Source of the DNA: CAYZHV01 sp964478055
GTDB lineage: Bacteria > Spirochaetota > Spirochaetia > DSM-27196 > Alkalispirochaetaceae
Direction: 5' to 3'
Assembly: GCA_964478055.1 (NCBI GenBank)
Contig: CAYZHV010000105.1
Span: 1 to 12,214, forward strand
Length of the DNA: 12,214 bases
Within the stretch, counting starts at the first letter, position 1. Every line of letters starts with the position of its first letter. The notes beneath the pieces were generated by a model. The model did not search any database. It saw nothing but the letters and a program-made list of their open reading frames with translations, and was not told the DNA's origin. The translations under genes and the position numbers were made by a program. Of the stretch, positions 6,806 to 12,214 are shown piece after piece.

Positions 6806-8121
6806 TTATCGTCCCACACCCTTGTAGACAAACCCGGCCACCCGAGCCATCTCCGGCTCTAGGACGTTCCGGGCGTCCATGATGACGTTGCCCCGCATGA
6901 CCGCCTTTGCACGGCTCAGGTCGAGGTTCCGGTAGGCGTTCCACTCGGTAAGGATGAGCAGGGCGTCCGCGTCCTTCAGGGCATCGAAGGCGTCCAGGTG
7001 AACCGAGACCTTCTCCTGAAAGAACGCCTTGAAGTTCTCACCGGCTTCGGGGTCGTGCGCCTGGATCCTGGCACCGGCGTCGAGAAGGGTCTGAGCGATC
7101 GTGATTGCCGGTGACTCCCGAATGTCGTCGGTCTCCGCCTTGAAGGCGAGACCAAGAATTGTCACGGTCTTGCCCTCAGCGCCGCCCAGTAGCTTGATGA
7201 ACTTCTCCGCGGTGATCTCCTTCTGTCGCTCGTTGGAATGGATCACCTCCTTGATGAGGCTCATGTCCACGCCGTACTCGTCCCCGGTTGAGGCGATGGC
7301 TCGGGTGTCTTTGGGAAAGCAACTGCCCCCGTATCCCGGCCCGGGGTGCAGGAACTTAGGACTGATCCGCCCATCCATGCCCATACTCCGGGCGATCTCA
7401 TGAATGTCCGCCCCGGTCGCTTCCGCAAGGTTTGCCATTTGATTGATAAAGGTGATCTTGGTAGCGAGAAAGGCGTTGGCGGCGTATTTGATGAGCTCTG
7501 CAGTCTCCAGAGAGACCCAGACGATGGGAGTCTCGATAAGGTAGAGGGTGCGATAGACATCCTCCATCTGCTCCTTTGCCCGCTCATCCTCGTAGCCGAT
7601 GACAACNNNNNNNNNNCACGGTCAGGATGAAAAAAGTCCTGTACCGCCTTGCCTTCGCGCAAAAACTCCGGATTGGAGACCACTGAGAACTCAACGCCGG
7701 GAGCCGCTTCTTCGATGATCGACTTGATCCACCGGTTGGTGCCCACGGGGACGGTGGACTTTGTAACCACGACTTTGTAACCGGTAAGATTCTTAGCTAT
7801 CGATCGGGCGGCCCGTTCTATTTGGGAAAGATCCGCCCCGCCATCCGCCTTGGGCGGCGTTCCCACGGCGATAAAGACGATTTCCGCCGCCTCGATTGCG
7901 GCATTCACATCGGTGGTAAAGGAGAGTCGCTTCGCTTCAGTGTTGCGCTCCAGGTAGTCTTTGAGGCCGTGCTCGTAAATCGTCGGGATGCCGCTATTGA
8001 GCTTCTCCACGATCTTTTCGTTTATGTCGACGCCGACAACGGTGTTTCCAAAGTCCGCCAGGCCGACGGAGGAGACGAGACCCACATATCCGGTTCCAAT
8101 AACTGCGATTCGTTTAGACAT
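6806..8121 (-). CDS. ugd: UDP-glucose 6-dehydrogenase (interrupted by an assembly gap)
   Basis: This enzyme oxidises UDP-glucose to UDP-glucuronate with two NAD+, supplying precursors for capsule, exopolysaccharide or lipopolysaccharide. The N-terminal part (7618-8121) has the Rossmann motif GTGYVG (9-14), VVVTKSTVPVGT (117-128) and NPEFLREG (150-157). The C-terminal part (6806-7606) has the catalytic loop GYGGSCFPKD, with Cys at about 264, and the nucleotide-binding C-terminal domain ending ILTEWNAYR and FVYKGVGR. The halves are in different frames on either side of ten Ns, but the text reads HPDR just before and VVIGYED just after, which is the unbroken family motif. The total is then about 434 residues, a normal length. 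A GAGGA-type ribosome site (8131-8135) sits nine bases before the ATG. The gene is divergent from msrA. I regard it as intact, with the frame break caused by gap size. Confidence 0.93.
7607..7616. other. Assembly gap (ten Ns) inside ugd
   Basis: Ten Ns separate two contig ends. To keep ugd in frame the true gap must be 2 modulo 3, not 10. Overlapping the flanks by one base (a gap of -1) gives Pro-Asp-Arg-Val-Val-Ile-Gly exactly, so probably nothing is missing and the Ns are a placeholder. Confidence 0.9.
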
Positions 8122-8173
8122 TGTGCATAATCCTCACTGTCGAATCTAACATGGAGACCGCTGCCGCGTGTAG

Positions 8174-8209
8174 CCGCGGGGGCTGCCCCGCCGGTTGGGG
8201 TCCCACCGG
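8174..8209. other. GC-rich hairpins in the divergent ugd-msrA intergenic region
   Basis: GCGGGG (8176-8181) pairs with CCCCGC (8186-8191) around the loop GCTG. CCGGT (8191-8195) pairs with ACCGG (8205-8209). The two stems share base 8191, so they abut. Neither is followed by a T-run on either strand. They lie upstream of both divergent genes, so a leader structure or a degenerate dispersed repeat is possible. Confidence 0.4.
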
Positions 8210-8224
8210 GACCGCTCAAAAAAG

Positions 8225-8253
8225 TTGACCAGAGACGTAACCAACCCTACCTT
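8225..8253 (+). promoter_or_regulatory. Possible sigma-70-type promoter of msrA
   Basis: TTGACC (8225-8230) matches five of six -35 bases. It lies 17 bases before TACCTT (8248-8253), which is a poor -10 match. The spacing and the position 25 bases before the msrA start are right; the -10 is the weak point. Confidence 0.3.
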
Positions 8254-8277
8254 CTTGTCTACAGGGAGGCACCCAGG

Positions 8278-8889
8278 ATGAAACGTGCGCGTTTGCTTTC
8301 TTTCTTATTCCTTTTCGCCCTACTCGGGACAGCCGCTTGGGCTCAGGAGTCGGCGAAGGCGACCTTTGCCGGGGGCTGTTTCTGGTGCATGGAAGAGGCT
8401 TTTGACAAAGTCGACGGCGTCAGCGAGACGATCTCCGGTTACGCCGGAGGTGATGTTGAGGATCCAACGTATCAGCAGGTTGTAAGCGGAACCACCGGGC
8501 ATTACGAAGTGCTTCAGGTCACCTATGACCCCGATGTAGTGGGCTATGAGGAGCTACTCTACCACTTCTGGCGCAATATCGATCCCGTGGACGGCGGCGG
8601 ACAGTTCTGCGACCGGGGCTCCCAGTATCTGAGCGCGATCTTCTACCACAACGATCGGCAGCAGCGTCTCGCCCAGGAGAGCCTTCGGGAGCTTCGACGA
8701 TCAGACCGGTTTGACCAGTCCATCGCCACCGAGATCCTGGAGCTCGACCAGTTCTACCGAGCCGAGGGATACCACCAGGACTATTACAACAAGAATCCCC
8801 TTCGGTACAACTTCTACAAGACCGCCTGCGGCCGGGAAGCGCGGCTTCAGTCTGTTTGGGGAGAAGAGGCGGGTGGGCTGGAAGAGTAA
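8278..8889 (+). CDS. msrA: Exported peptide-methionine (S)-S-oxide reductase
   Basis: MsrA repairs oxidised methionine by reducing methionine-S-sulfoxide. The 203-residue protein begins with a signal peptide (basic MKRAR, hydrophobic core about 6-20, likely cleavage after AWA at residue 22), so repair should occur in the periplasm or at the cell surface. The catalytic motif GGCFWCMEE places the nucleophile at Cys34, with a second Cys37. Further family motifs are the GYAGG block (54-58), GHYEVLQV (74-81), GGQFCDRGSQY (107-117), YHQDYY (165-170) and a C-terminal Cys184 that probably resolves the disulfide. The substrate-binding motif is the GGQFCDRG form rather than the commoner NRQGND type. 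AGGGAGG (8263-8269) is a good ribosome site eight bases before the ATG. An exported MsrA fits a region rich in surface lipoproteins. No MsrB partner is present. Confidence 0.95.
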   Translation: MKRARLLSFLFLFALLGTAAWAQESAKATFAGGCFWCMEEAFDKVDGVSETISGYAGGDVEDPTYQQVVSGTTGHYEVLQVTYDPDVVGYEELLYHFWRNIDPVDGGGQFCDRGSQYLSAIFYHNDRQQRLAQESLRELRRSDRFDQSIATEILELDQFYRAEGYHQDYYNKNPLRYNFYKTACGREARLQSVWGEEAGGLEE

Positions 8890-8937
8890 CTTCCATGGCA
8901 GCCTAGTGGCGAAAAGAGAAGAGCTCCGGCAGTATCC

Positions 8938-8956
8938 GCCCCGGGGCCACCGGGGC
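8938..8956. terminator. Hairpin between convergent msrA and lipoprotein genes
   Basis: GCCCCGG (8938-8944) and CCGGGGC (8950-8956) make a perfect 7-base-pair stem with the loop GGCCA, about 50 bases after the msrA stop and 20 bases before the stop of the opposing lipoprotein gene. No T-run follows on either strand, so terminator function is inferred from position and symmetry. Confidence 0.4.
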
Positions 8957-8975
8957 AGGCTGAAAACGCCGAGGG

Positions 8976-9509
8976 TTACATTTCGCGGTAGCTGCCATCA
9001 TACGTCACGTTTACACTCACGCCCTGGCCCGTAGTGGCGCCGGTGACCTCCAGATTGATGCTCTCTCCGGGAGTGACGGAGTTAATCGTCAAGGTCCCCG
9101 AGGTTAGCTCCTCCACACCTTGGTTGGTTACAGACTCCGCGCTCGCGATGTCTCCCTCGTACTCATCCAGAGATCTGGAATCGTCCGTGTCCAGGGTTCT
9201 CGTGCCGGCGCTGAGGTCTTCCCCAGGCGCGGTGTAAATCCTCAAGATTACAGCGTTATCCACGCCGCTACTCTCCTGTGGGGTCGAGCCAAAGCTGGCG
9301 CCTTCCGGGGCAATCAGGAGCTGATGAATGTCCTCGGTGGCGTTTGAAGTGTCTACATAATCTGCGGCCTTGTTTAGGCTATAGTCGGTGTCGCCGTAGG
9401 TTAGCGTTCCCGCAGCAGAGGCACCATTCTCTCCGCCGCTATCACAACCGATCAGAATCGCCGCTAGCAGTAGGGCCATGGATAACAGAATAGTATGAGT
9501 ACGTCCCAT
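8976..9509 (-). CDS. Small beta-rich lipoprotein, hypothetical
   Basis: The 177-residue product has a signal peptide and a lipobox ILIGC with lipidated Cys22, then an acidic Gly/Ser linker. The mature part reads as a series of short strands: GTLTYGDTDYSL (34-45), AVILRIYTAP (86-95), AGTRTL (101-106), an acidic loop, SGTLTIN (137-143) and a terminal VSVNVTYDGSY. The ordering AGTRTL, acidic loop, SGT strand, Gly-Gln/Asp-Gly turn and final strand also appears in the partial gene at the right edge (11868-12214), which suggests divergent relatives. AAGGAGG (9520-9526) lies ten bases before the ATG. The gene converges with msrA and follows the epimerase gene on the same strand, but the 246-base spacing and a structured leader suggest separate expression. 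No known function. Confidence 0.82.
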   Translation of the reverse strand: MGRTHTILLSMALLLAAILIGCDSGGENGASAAGTLTYGDTDYSLNKAADYVDTSNATEDIHQLLIAPEGASFGSTPQESSGVDNAVILRIYTAPGEDLSAGTRTLDTDDSRSLDEYEGDIASAESVTNQGVEELTSGTLTINSVTPGESINLEVTGATTGQGVSVNVTYDGSYREM

Positions 9510-9544
9510 AGACTCTATTCCTCCTTAGTTCTTGGCGTCTGCAA

Positions 9545-9627
9545 CTGGGCGGGAGTGGTTCTGGTATGCCCGCCCAGGTCCTTTGCGACCGGGCGGCAGG
9601 AACAGCGCAGCCGGTAATTCCTTACCG
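9545..9627 (-). promoter_or_regulatory. Structured 5' leader with mutually exclusive hairpins
   Basis: Read on the minus strand, upstream of the small lipoprotein, the order is as follows. First is a 6-base-pair stem CGGTAA/TTACCG with a GGAA (GNRA) tetraloop (9612-9627). Next is a stem CCGCCC-GGTC/GACC-GGGCGG with loop GCAAAG and one bulged base (9570-9596). Last is a 9-base-pair stem CTGGGCGGG/CCCGCCCAG (9545-9577). The last two stems share the segment 9570-9577 and cannot form together. No U-run follows the last stem, so any switch would more likely affect translation (ribosome site at 9520-9526) than termination. I recognise no known riboswitch class. Confidence 0.45.
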
Positions 9628-9695
9628 TCCTACTAGCCAACCTAAGGGATAACCCCGGGGGGACGTCAAATTGGAAGCGAAATTGAAGTGGTTCC

Positions 9696-9722
9696 CTCGG
9701 GCGCAGTATTTTGGCACCCGAG
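9696..9722 (-). terminator. Hairpin downstream of the epimerase gene
   Basis: CTCGGG (9696-9701) pairs with CCCGAG (9717-9722), and two further pairs form inside after one mismatch. It begins 34 bases after the epimerase stop on the minus strand. The sequence after the stem on that strand (GGAACC) is not U-rich, so termination would be weak or factor-dependent. It might instead be part of the leader of the next gene. Confidence 0.35.
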
Positions 9723-9755
9723 AGTAAAGGATGGAGGAACGGCAGTGAGCCTTAA

Positions 9756-10748
9756 CTATTCGTCGACTTCCGCCGGCAGGTTTCGAGCCCACTCGACGTA
9801 CTTCTTGACCCCTTCTTCGATCGCCACGGAAGGCTTGTAGCCGAGGACCTTCTTCGCCTTGCTGATGTCCGCGTAGGTGCGAATAACGTCCCCGGGCTGC
9901 GGTGGCTGCTTGTCGATCTTCGCCTTCTTGCCCACGGCCTCTTCGATGATCTCGACCAGGCGGCTCAAGGAGACGGTCCTGTTCTCTCCGAGGTTGAAAA
10001 CGTCGTAGGTGCCTGGCTGTTGCTTGAGGAGCCAGTCCAGAGTGCGATTAACTCCGTCGACGATGTCGGTGATGTAGGTGTAGTCCCGCTCAGTGGTGCC
10101 ATCGCCGTAAAACGGTATTGTGGACTCTCGCTCGATGAGTCGGGTGAACTTGGCGATCGCCAGGTCCGGACGTTGTCGTGGCCCGTAGACGGTGAAAAAC
10201 CGCAGCGCCGCAACCCGCATGCGGTGCAGATGGGCGTAGGTGTGGCTCAGGAGCTCGCACGCCTTCTTCGTTGCGGCGTAGGGGGAAATCGGGTGGTCCA
10301 CAAAGGAGTCTTCCTTGAACGGCACCTTCTCTGTGTTACCGTAGACAGAACTCGATGAGGCAAAGATGAGGTCCCTGACGTCGTTTGCGGCCATCGCCTC
10401 CATGACGTTTACGGTCCCCTCGACGTTGCACTTGGTGTAGGCCACGGGATCCTCGATAGAGGGGCGTACCCCCGCCTTTGCGGCCAGATGAATTACGCAG
10501 TCGATGGGACGTCCATCCCGCAGGGCGCGCTCAAAAACCGTATTGAGCCGCGGCTGGTTGAGAAGATCGATCTGGAAGAAACGAAACCCGGCGTGCTCCA
10601 TGAGCTGTTCCATGTTTCGTTCTTTTGTCTCTCGCGGGTAGAGGGGGTCGAAGTTGTCAATGCCGTAGACCACGTGTCCCCCTTCGACAAGGGACTCCGC
10701 TACATGGGAGCCGATAAATCCGGCGACACCGGTCACAATGATGTTCAT
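9756..10748 (-). CDS. NAD-dependent sugar-nucleotide epimerase, UDP-glucuronate 4-epimerase type
   Basis: This 330-residue cytoplasmic enzyme of the extended short-chain dehydrogenase family most likely converts UDP-glucuronate to UDP-galacturonate. It has the NAD-binding GVAGFIG (7-13), the family block AGVRPSIEDP (92-101), catalytic Ser at about 132-133, and YAATK with Tyr157 and Lys161. Substrate-side motifs are LRFFTVYGPRQRPDLAI (182-198), RDYTYITDIVDG (221-232) and QPGDV with ADISKAKKVLGYKP (284-306). The RPSIEDP and GPRQRPDLAI motifs are typical of the glucuronate epimerases (CapI/LspL group) rather than GalE. The gene starts at ATG 10748 with AGGAGG six bases upstream. It would use the product of the Ugd encoded about 1.6 kb away on the same strand. 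UDP-glucose 4-epimerase activity cannot be excluded. Confidence 0.88.
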   Translation of the reverse strand: MNIIVTGVAGFIGSHVAESLVEGGHVVYGIDNFDPLYPRETKERNMEQLMEHAGFRFFQIDLLNQPRLNTVFERALRDGRPIDCVIHLAAKAGVRPSIEDPVAYTKCNVEGTVNVMEAMAANDVRDLIFASSSSVYGNTEKVPFKEDSFVDHPISPYAATKKACELLSHTYAHLHRMRVAALRFFTVYGPRQRPDLAIAKFTRLIERESTIPFYGDGTTERDYTYITDIVDGVNRTLDWLLKQQPGTYDVFNLGENRTVSLSRLVEIIEEAVGKKAKIDKQPPQPGDVIRTYADISKAKKVLGYKPSVAIEEGVKKYVEWARNLPAEVDE

Positions 10749-10763
10749 GCTTGGCCTCCTACC

Positions 10764-10793
10764 AACGTTGTATAGCCAGCTTCGGTAACGTTA
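10764..10793. promoter_or_regulatory. Possible promoter region with two AACGTT palindromes
   Basis: Upstream of the epimerase gene, CAACGTTG (10763-10770) and TAACGTTA (10786-10793) are perfect palindromes with the same core, 23 bases apart, about two helical turns. On the minus strand they flank TATACA (10769-10774), a possible -10 element. A paired repressor site is conceivable. The evidence is only sequence symmetry. Confidence 0.22.
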
Positions 10794-10808
10794 ATGGTAG
10801 CACGAAAC

Positions 10809-11798
10809 TTAACTGCCGTGCATAGACATTGCGTCCCTGATCTGACTACATCGCTCTTTTAGGGAGGCTTCGGTAACATCGACAAAGAGATGAGGGCTCA
10901 GGCGGACATAGGAGAGGCTCTCCCGGTCCATCTGGTTCGAGACCACCTTTTCTGCGAGCTCCTCGATCCTGCTACCGGTATAGTAGACCGAAAGGGTACG
11001 AATCTCCTTGGGCGGCCGCGCCTTGGTGGAGGTTATGAGCGGCTTGTTGCACGCCGCGGCCCAGTAGATGGAGCTCCTGCTGGCGTTGATAACCCCGTCA
11101 AGGCGCGCCACACCGCGGTAATAGTCCAGGGCGGAACGCTCCTCACCGAAGGCCACGACCTTTTCCTCAAGGCCGTTCGTTCTGACTCGCTCGGTCACGG
11201 AGTCAGGAATGGGGGGAAGCAGAAGAAAGCGAATGCCCGCCTCCTCAAAGAGCTCCCGGGAGTCCGCGAGTCGGTCAAAGAGGGGTATGAGGTACTCCGC
11301 CTCATCCTCTCGGATGCCGGGAATACCGAAGGTGAGCTGGCCGTTCTTCTTGTCCTCGGCGGAGTCCTCTTCCTCCGCGAGGTCCCCGAAAAGCTCCTTG
11401 AACCGGGCGGCGGCGCCCACGGCAAAGCCGGAAAGTAGAAGAGACGCTTCCTCCCCGGCCTCCAGCTCCGCTGTAAGACGCGTCGGAAGAATCGCCTTGG
11501 CCCGCTTGCGGATACCTCGGCCCTCCCCGGGGAGGAGGAGAATCTGCTCGATACCTCGTTTCTTGAGGCTCAGTCGCAGTGAGAGCAGGGCCGCGGTGCC
11601 GGAGAAAAGGGCGTCCGGGAGGACCACGTCACCGCTTCTCACAGGATGGGGAGCGCCCAGGATTGGTTCGTATCCATGCCTTCTCAGACACGCGGCGGTG
11701 ACAAGAACTTCCCCGGGCTGGTCGCCCTCGGGATCGAGGAGCAGGACTCGGGGAATCGTTTCCGGTGCCTCGACGATGGAAAGCTCGCTGCTGCTCAT
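10809..11798 (-). CDS. Divergent protein with a GT-B / LpxB-like C-terminal half
   Basis: The 329-residue protein has no signal peptide or obvious membrane segment. Its second half resembles the nucleotide-sugar-binding half of GT-B enzymes such as lipid-A-disaccharide synthase. A strand and turn FGIPGIREDEAEYLIPLFDRL (157-177) recall the Pro-Gly-Ser-Arg motif followed by a helix. A later strand FLLLP (191-195) and a segment INASRSSIYWAAACNKPLI (237-255) recall the motif of a small-residue loop, a helix and a Gly/Asn-Lys-Pro strand that holds the nucleotide. The first half (17-130) has alternating strands and helices but no motif I can place. An acidic stretch (141-150) separates the halves. 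The gene starts at ATG 11798 with only a weak ribosome site (GGGGA) and ends 60 bases before the epimerase start, so the two could be cotranscribed. Glycosyl transfer is a tentative guess. Confidence 0.7.
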   Translation of the reverse strand: MSSSELSIVEAPETIPRVLLLDPEGDQPGEVLVTAACLRRHGYEPILGAPHPVRSGDVVLPDALFSGTAALLSLRLSLKKRGIEQILLLPGEGRGIRKRAKAILPTRLTAELEAGEEASLLLSGFAVGAAARFKELFGDLAEEEDSAEDKKNGQLTFGIPGIREDEAEYLIPLFDRLADSRELFEEAGIRFLLLPPIPDSVTERVRTNGLEEKVVAFGEERSALDYYRGVARLDGVINASRSSIYWAAACNKPLITSTKARPPKEIRTLSVYYTGSRIEELAEKVVSNQMDRESLSYVRLSPHLFVDVTEASLKERCSQIRDAMSMHGS

Positions 11799-11867
11799 GG
11801 GTCCCCAGAGTACACCGCCGTGGGCGAGGGAGCAAGACTCGATGGAGCAGCGCAGGAAGCTATCGGG

Positions 11868-12214
11868 CTACAGTACTTCCTCCGCGGGTCCGGAGAAACT
11901 CCCGTCCACACTCTCTCCGTCGGTGAGGGTCAACGTGTATTCGATGGTGTAGGTAGTCCCGTCGAACGTTACCGCGGCAGTGCCGCTGACGGCGTCGATG
12001 ATCGTACCGGTATCGGTGTCATAGTCGTAGTCGAACGCCACGGCGGCGTCACTGAGCACTCCGGGAGCCCGGGGATCACCGCTTAGCGTGTAGGTTCCCG
12101 GGCTTACCTGGCCGTCGGTGTCGGAATTGAAGTCAAGGTAGACTAGGTCAGCGACCCCGGTGAGCCAGTCGCTTTGAACCTCCACGGTCGATTCGGTGAT
12201 GTACGCGTCCACGT
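11868..12214 (-). CDS. 3' part of a beta-rich, probably surface-exposed protein (runs off the window)
   Basis: About 114 codons are open to the right edge and end at TAG (11868-11870). The N-terminus, and any signal peptide or lipobox, lies outside the window; a GTG at 12212 is probably internal. The sequence is acidic with alternating strands: VSPGTYTLS, an acidic loop FDYDYDTDTG, SGTAAVTFDGTTYTIEYTLTLTDG and a final strand VDGSFSG. Strand order and turns parallel the lipoprotein at 8976-9509 (AGTRTL, acidic loop, SGTLTIN, GQG turn, NVTYDG). The gene ends 69 bases before the start of the GT-B-like gene on the same strand. No known function. Confidence 0.75.
   Translation of the reverse strand, partial: VDAYITESTVEVQSDWLTGVADLVYLDFNSDTDGQVSPGTYTLSGDPRAPGVLSDAAVAFDYDYDTDTGTIIDAVSGTAAVTFDGTTYTIEYTLTLTDGESVDGSFSGPAEEVL

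Noticed and set aside
7261..8121. Frameshifted or pseudogene ugd
   Set aside because: The break coincides exactly with the ten Ns, both halves carry full family motifs, and joining the flanks restores the frame and a normal length.
8114..8128. Tiny open frame (four codons plus stop) overlapping the ugd start
   Set aside because: Its ATG is only two bases from the ribosome site, too close for efficient use; it is probably chance, although a coupling role cannot be excluded.
9541..9640. Cyclic-di-GMP or other known riboswitch in the lipoprotein leader
   Set aside because: A GCAAAG loop and a GNRA loop are present, but the conserved core segments and helix order of cyclic-di-GMP-I, and of the other classes I could recall, are missing.

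Overview
The window looks like a chromosomal segment of a GC-rich, Gram-negative-type bacterium. Two features suggest a free-living spirochaete: several small lipoproteins with lipoboxes ending in AGC or IGC, and acidic, beta-rich surface-type proteins. This placement is an inference from style, not from a marker gene. A run of ten Ns shows that the sequence comes from a scaffolded draft assembly.

Left half (1-5698, plus strand) is one tightly coupled uptake operon. It opens with what may be the last codons of a substrate-binding protein, followed by an intergenic stretch with two strong hairpins. Then come a DppB-type permease, a DppC permease fused to a DppD ATPase in one 668-residue chain, a DppF-type ATPase, and an M20-family amidohydrolase of the N-carbamoyl-amino-acid / allantoate hydrolase group. 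All three downstream junctions are 4-base overlaps (ATGA or GTGA). The likely logic is import of a peptide-like or N-carbamoyl/ureido compound by the transporter, then hydrolysis in the cytoplasm. The most unusual feature is that the last three proteins each carry Gly/Pro/Ala-rich low-complexity inserts. Those inserts share a short DNA motif (CCACGGNCCGG-like), which is read in different frames in different genes.

Middle (5699-9755) holds a bidirectional terminator, a minus-strand lipoprotein, UDP-glucose 6-dehydrogenase (ugd, minus strand, interrupted only by the assembly gap), an exported methionine sulfoxide reductase (msrA, plus strand, divergent from ugd), and a second small minus-strand lipoprotein. 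The leader of that lipoprotein can fold into two mutually exclusive GC hairpins next to a GNRA-capped hairpin.

Right end (9756-12214, minus strand) holds a UDP-glucuronate 4-epimerase-like enzyme, a divergent protein whose second half resembles GT-B/LpxB-type glycosyltransferases, and the 3' end of a beta-rich protein. That last protein shares its layout with the 8976-9509 lipoprotein. Ugd and the epimerase together would convert UDP-glucose to UDP-glucuronate and then UDP-galacturonate, which suggests surface-polysaccharide synthesis, although the two genes are about 1.6 kb apart with msrA and a lipoprotein between them. I saw no tRNA, rRNA, CRISPR array, transposase, integrase or phage gene.
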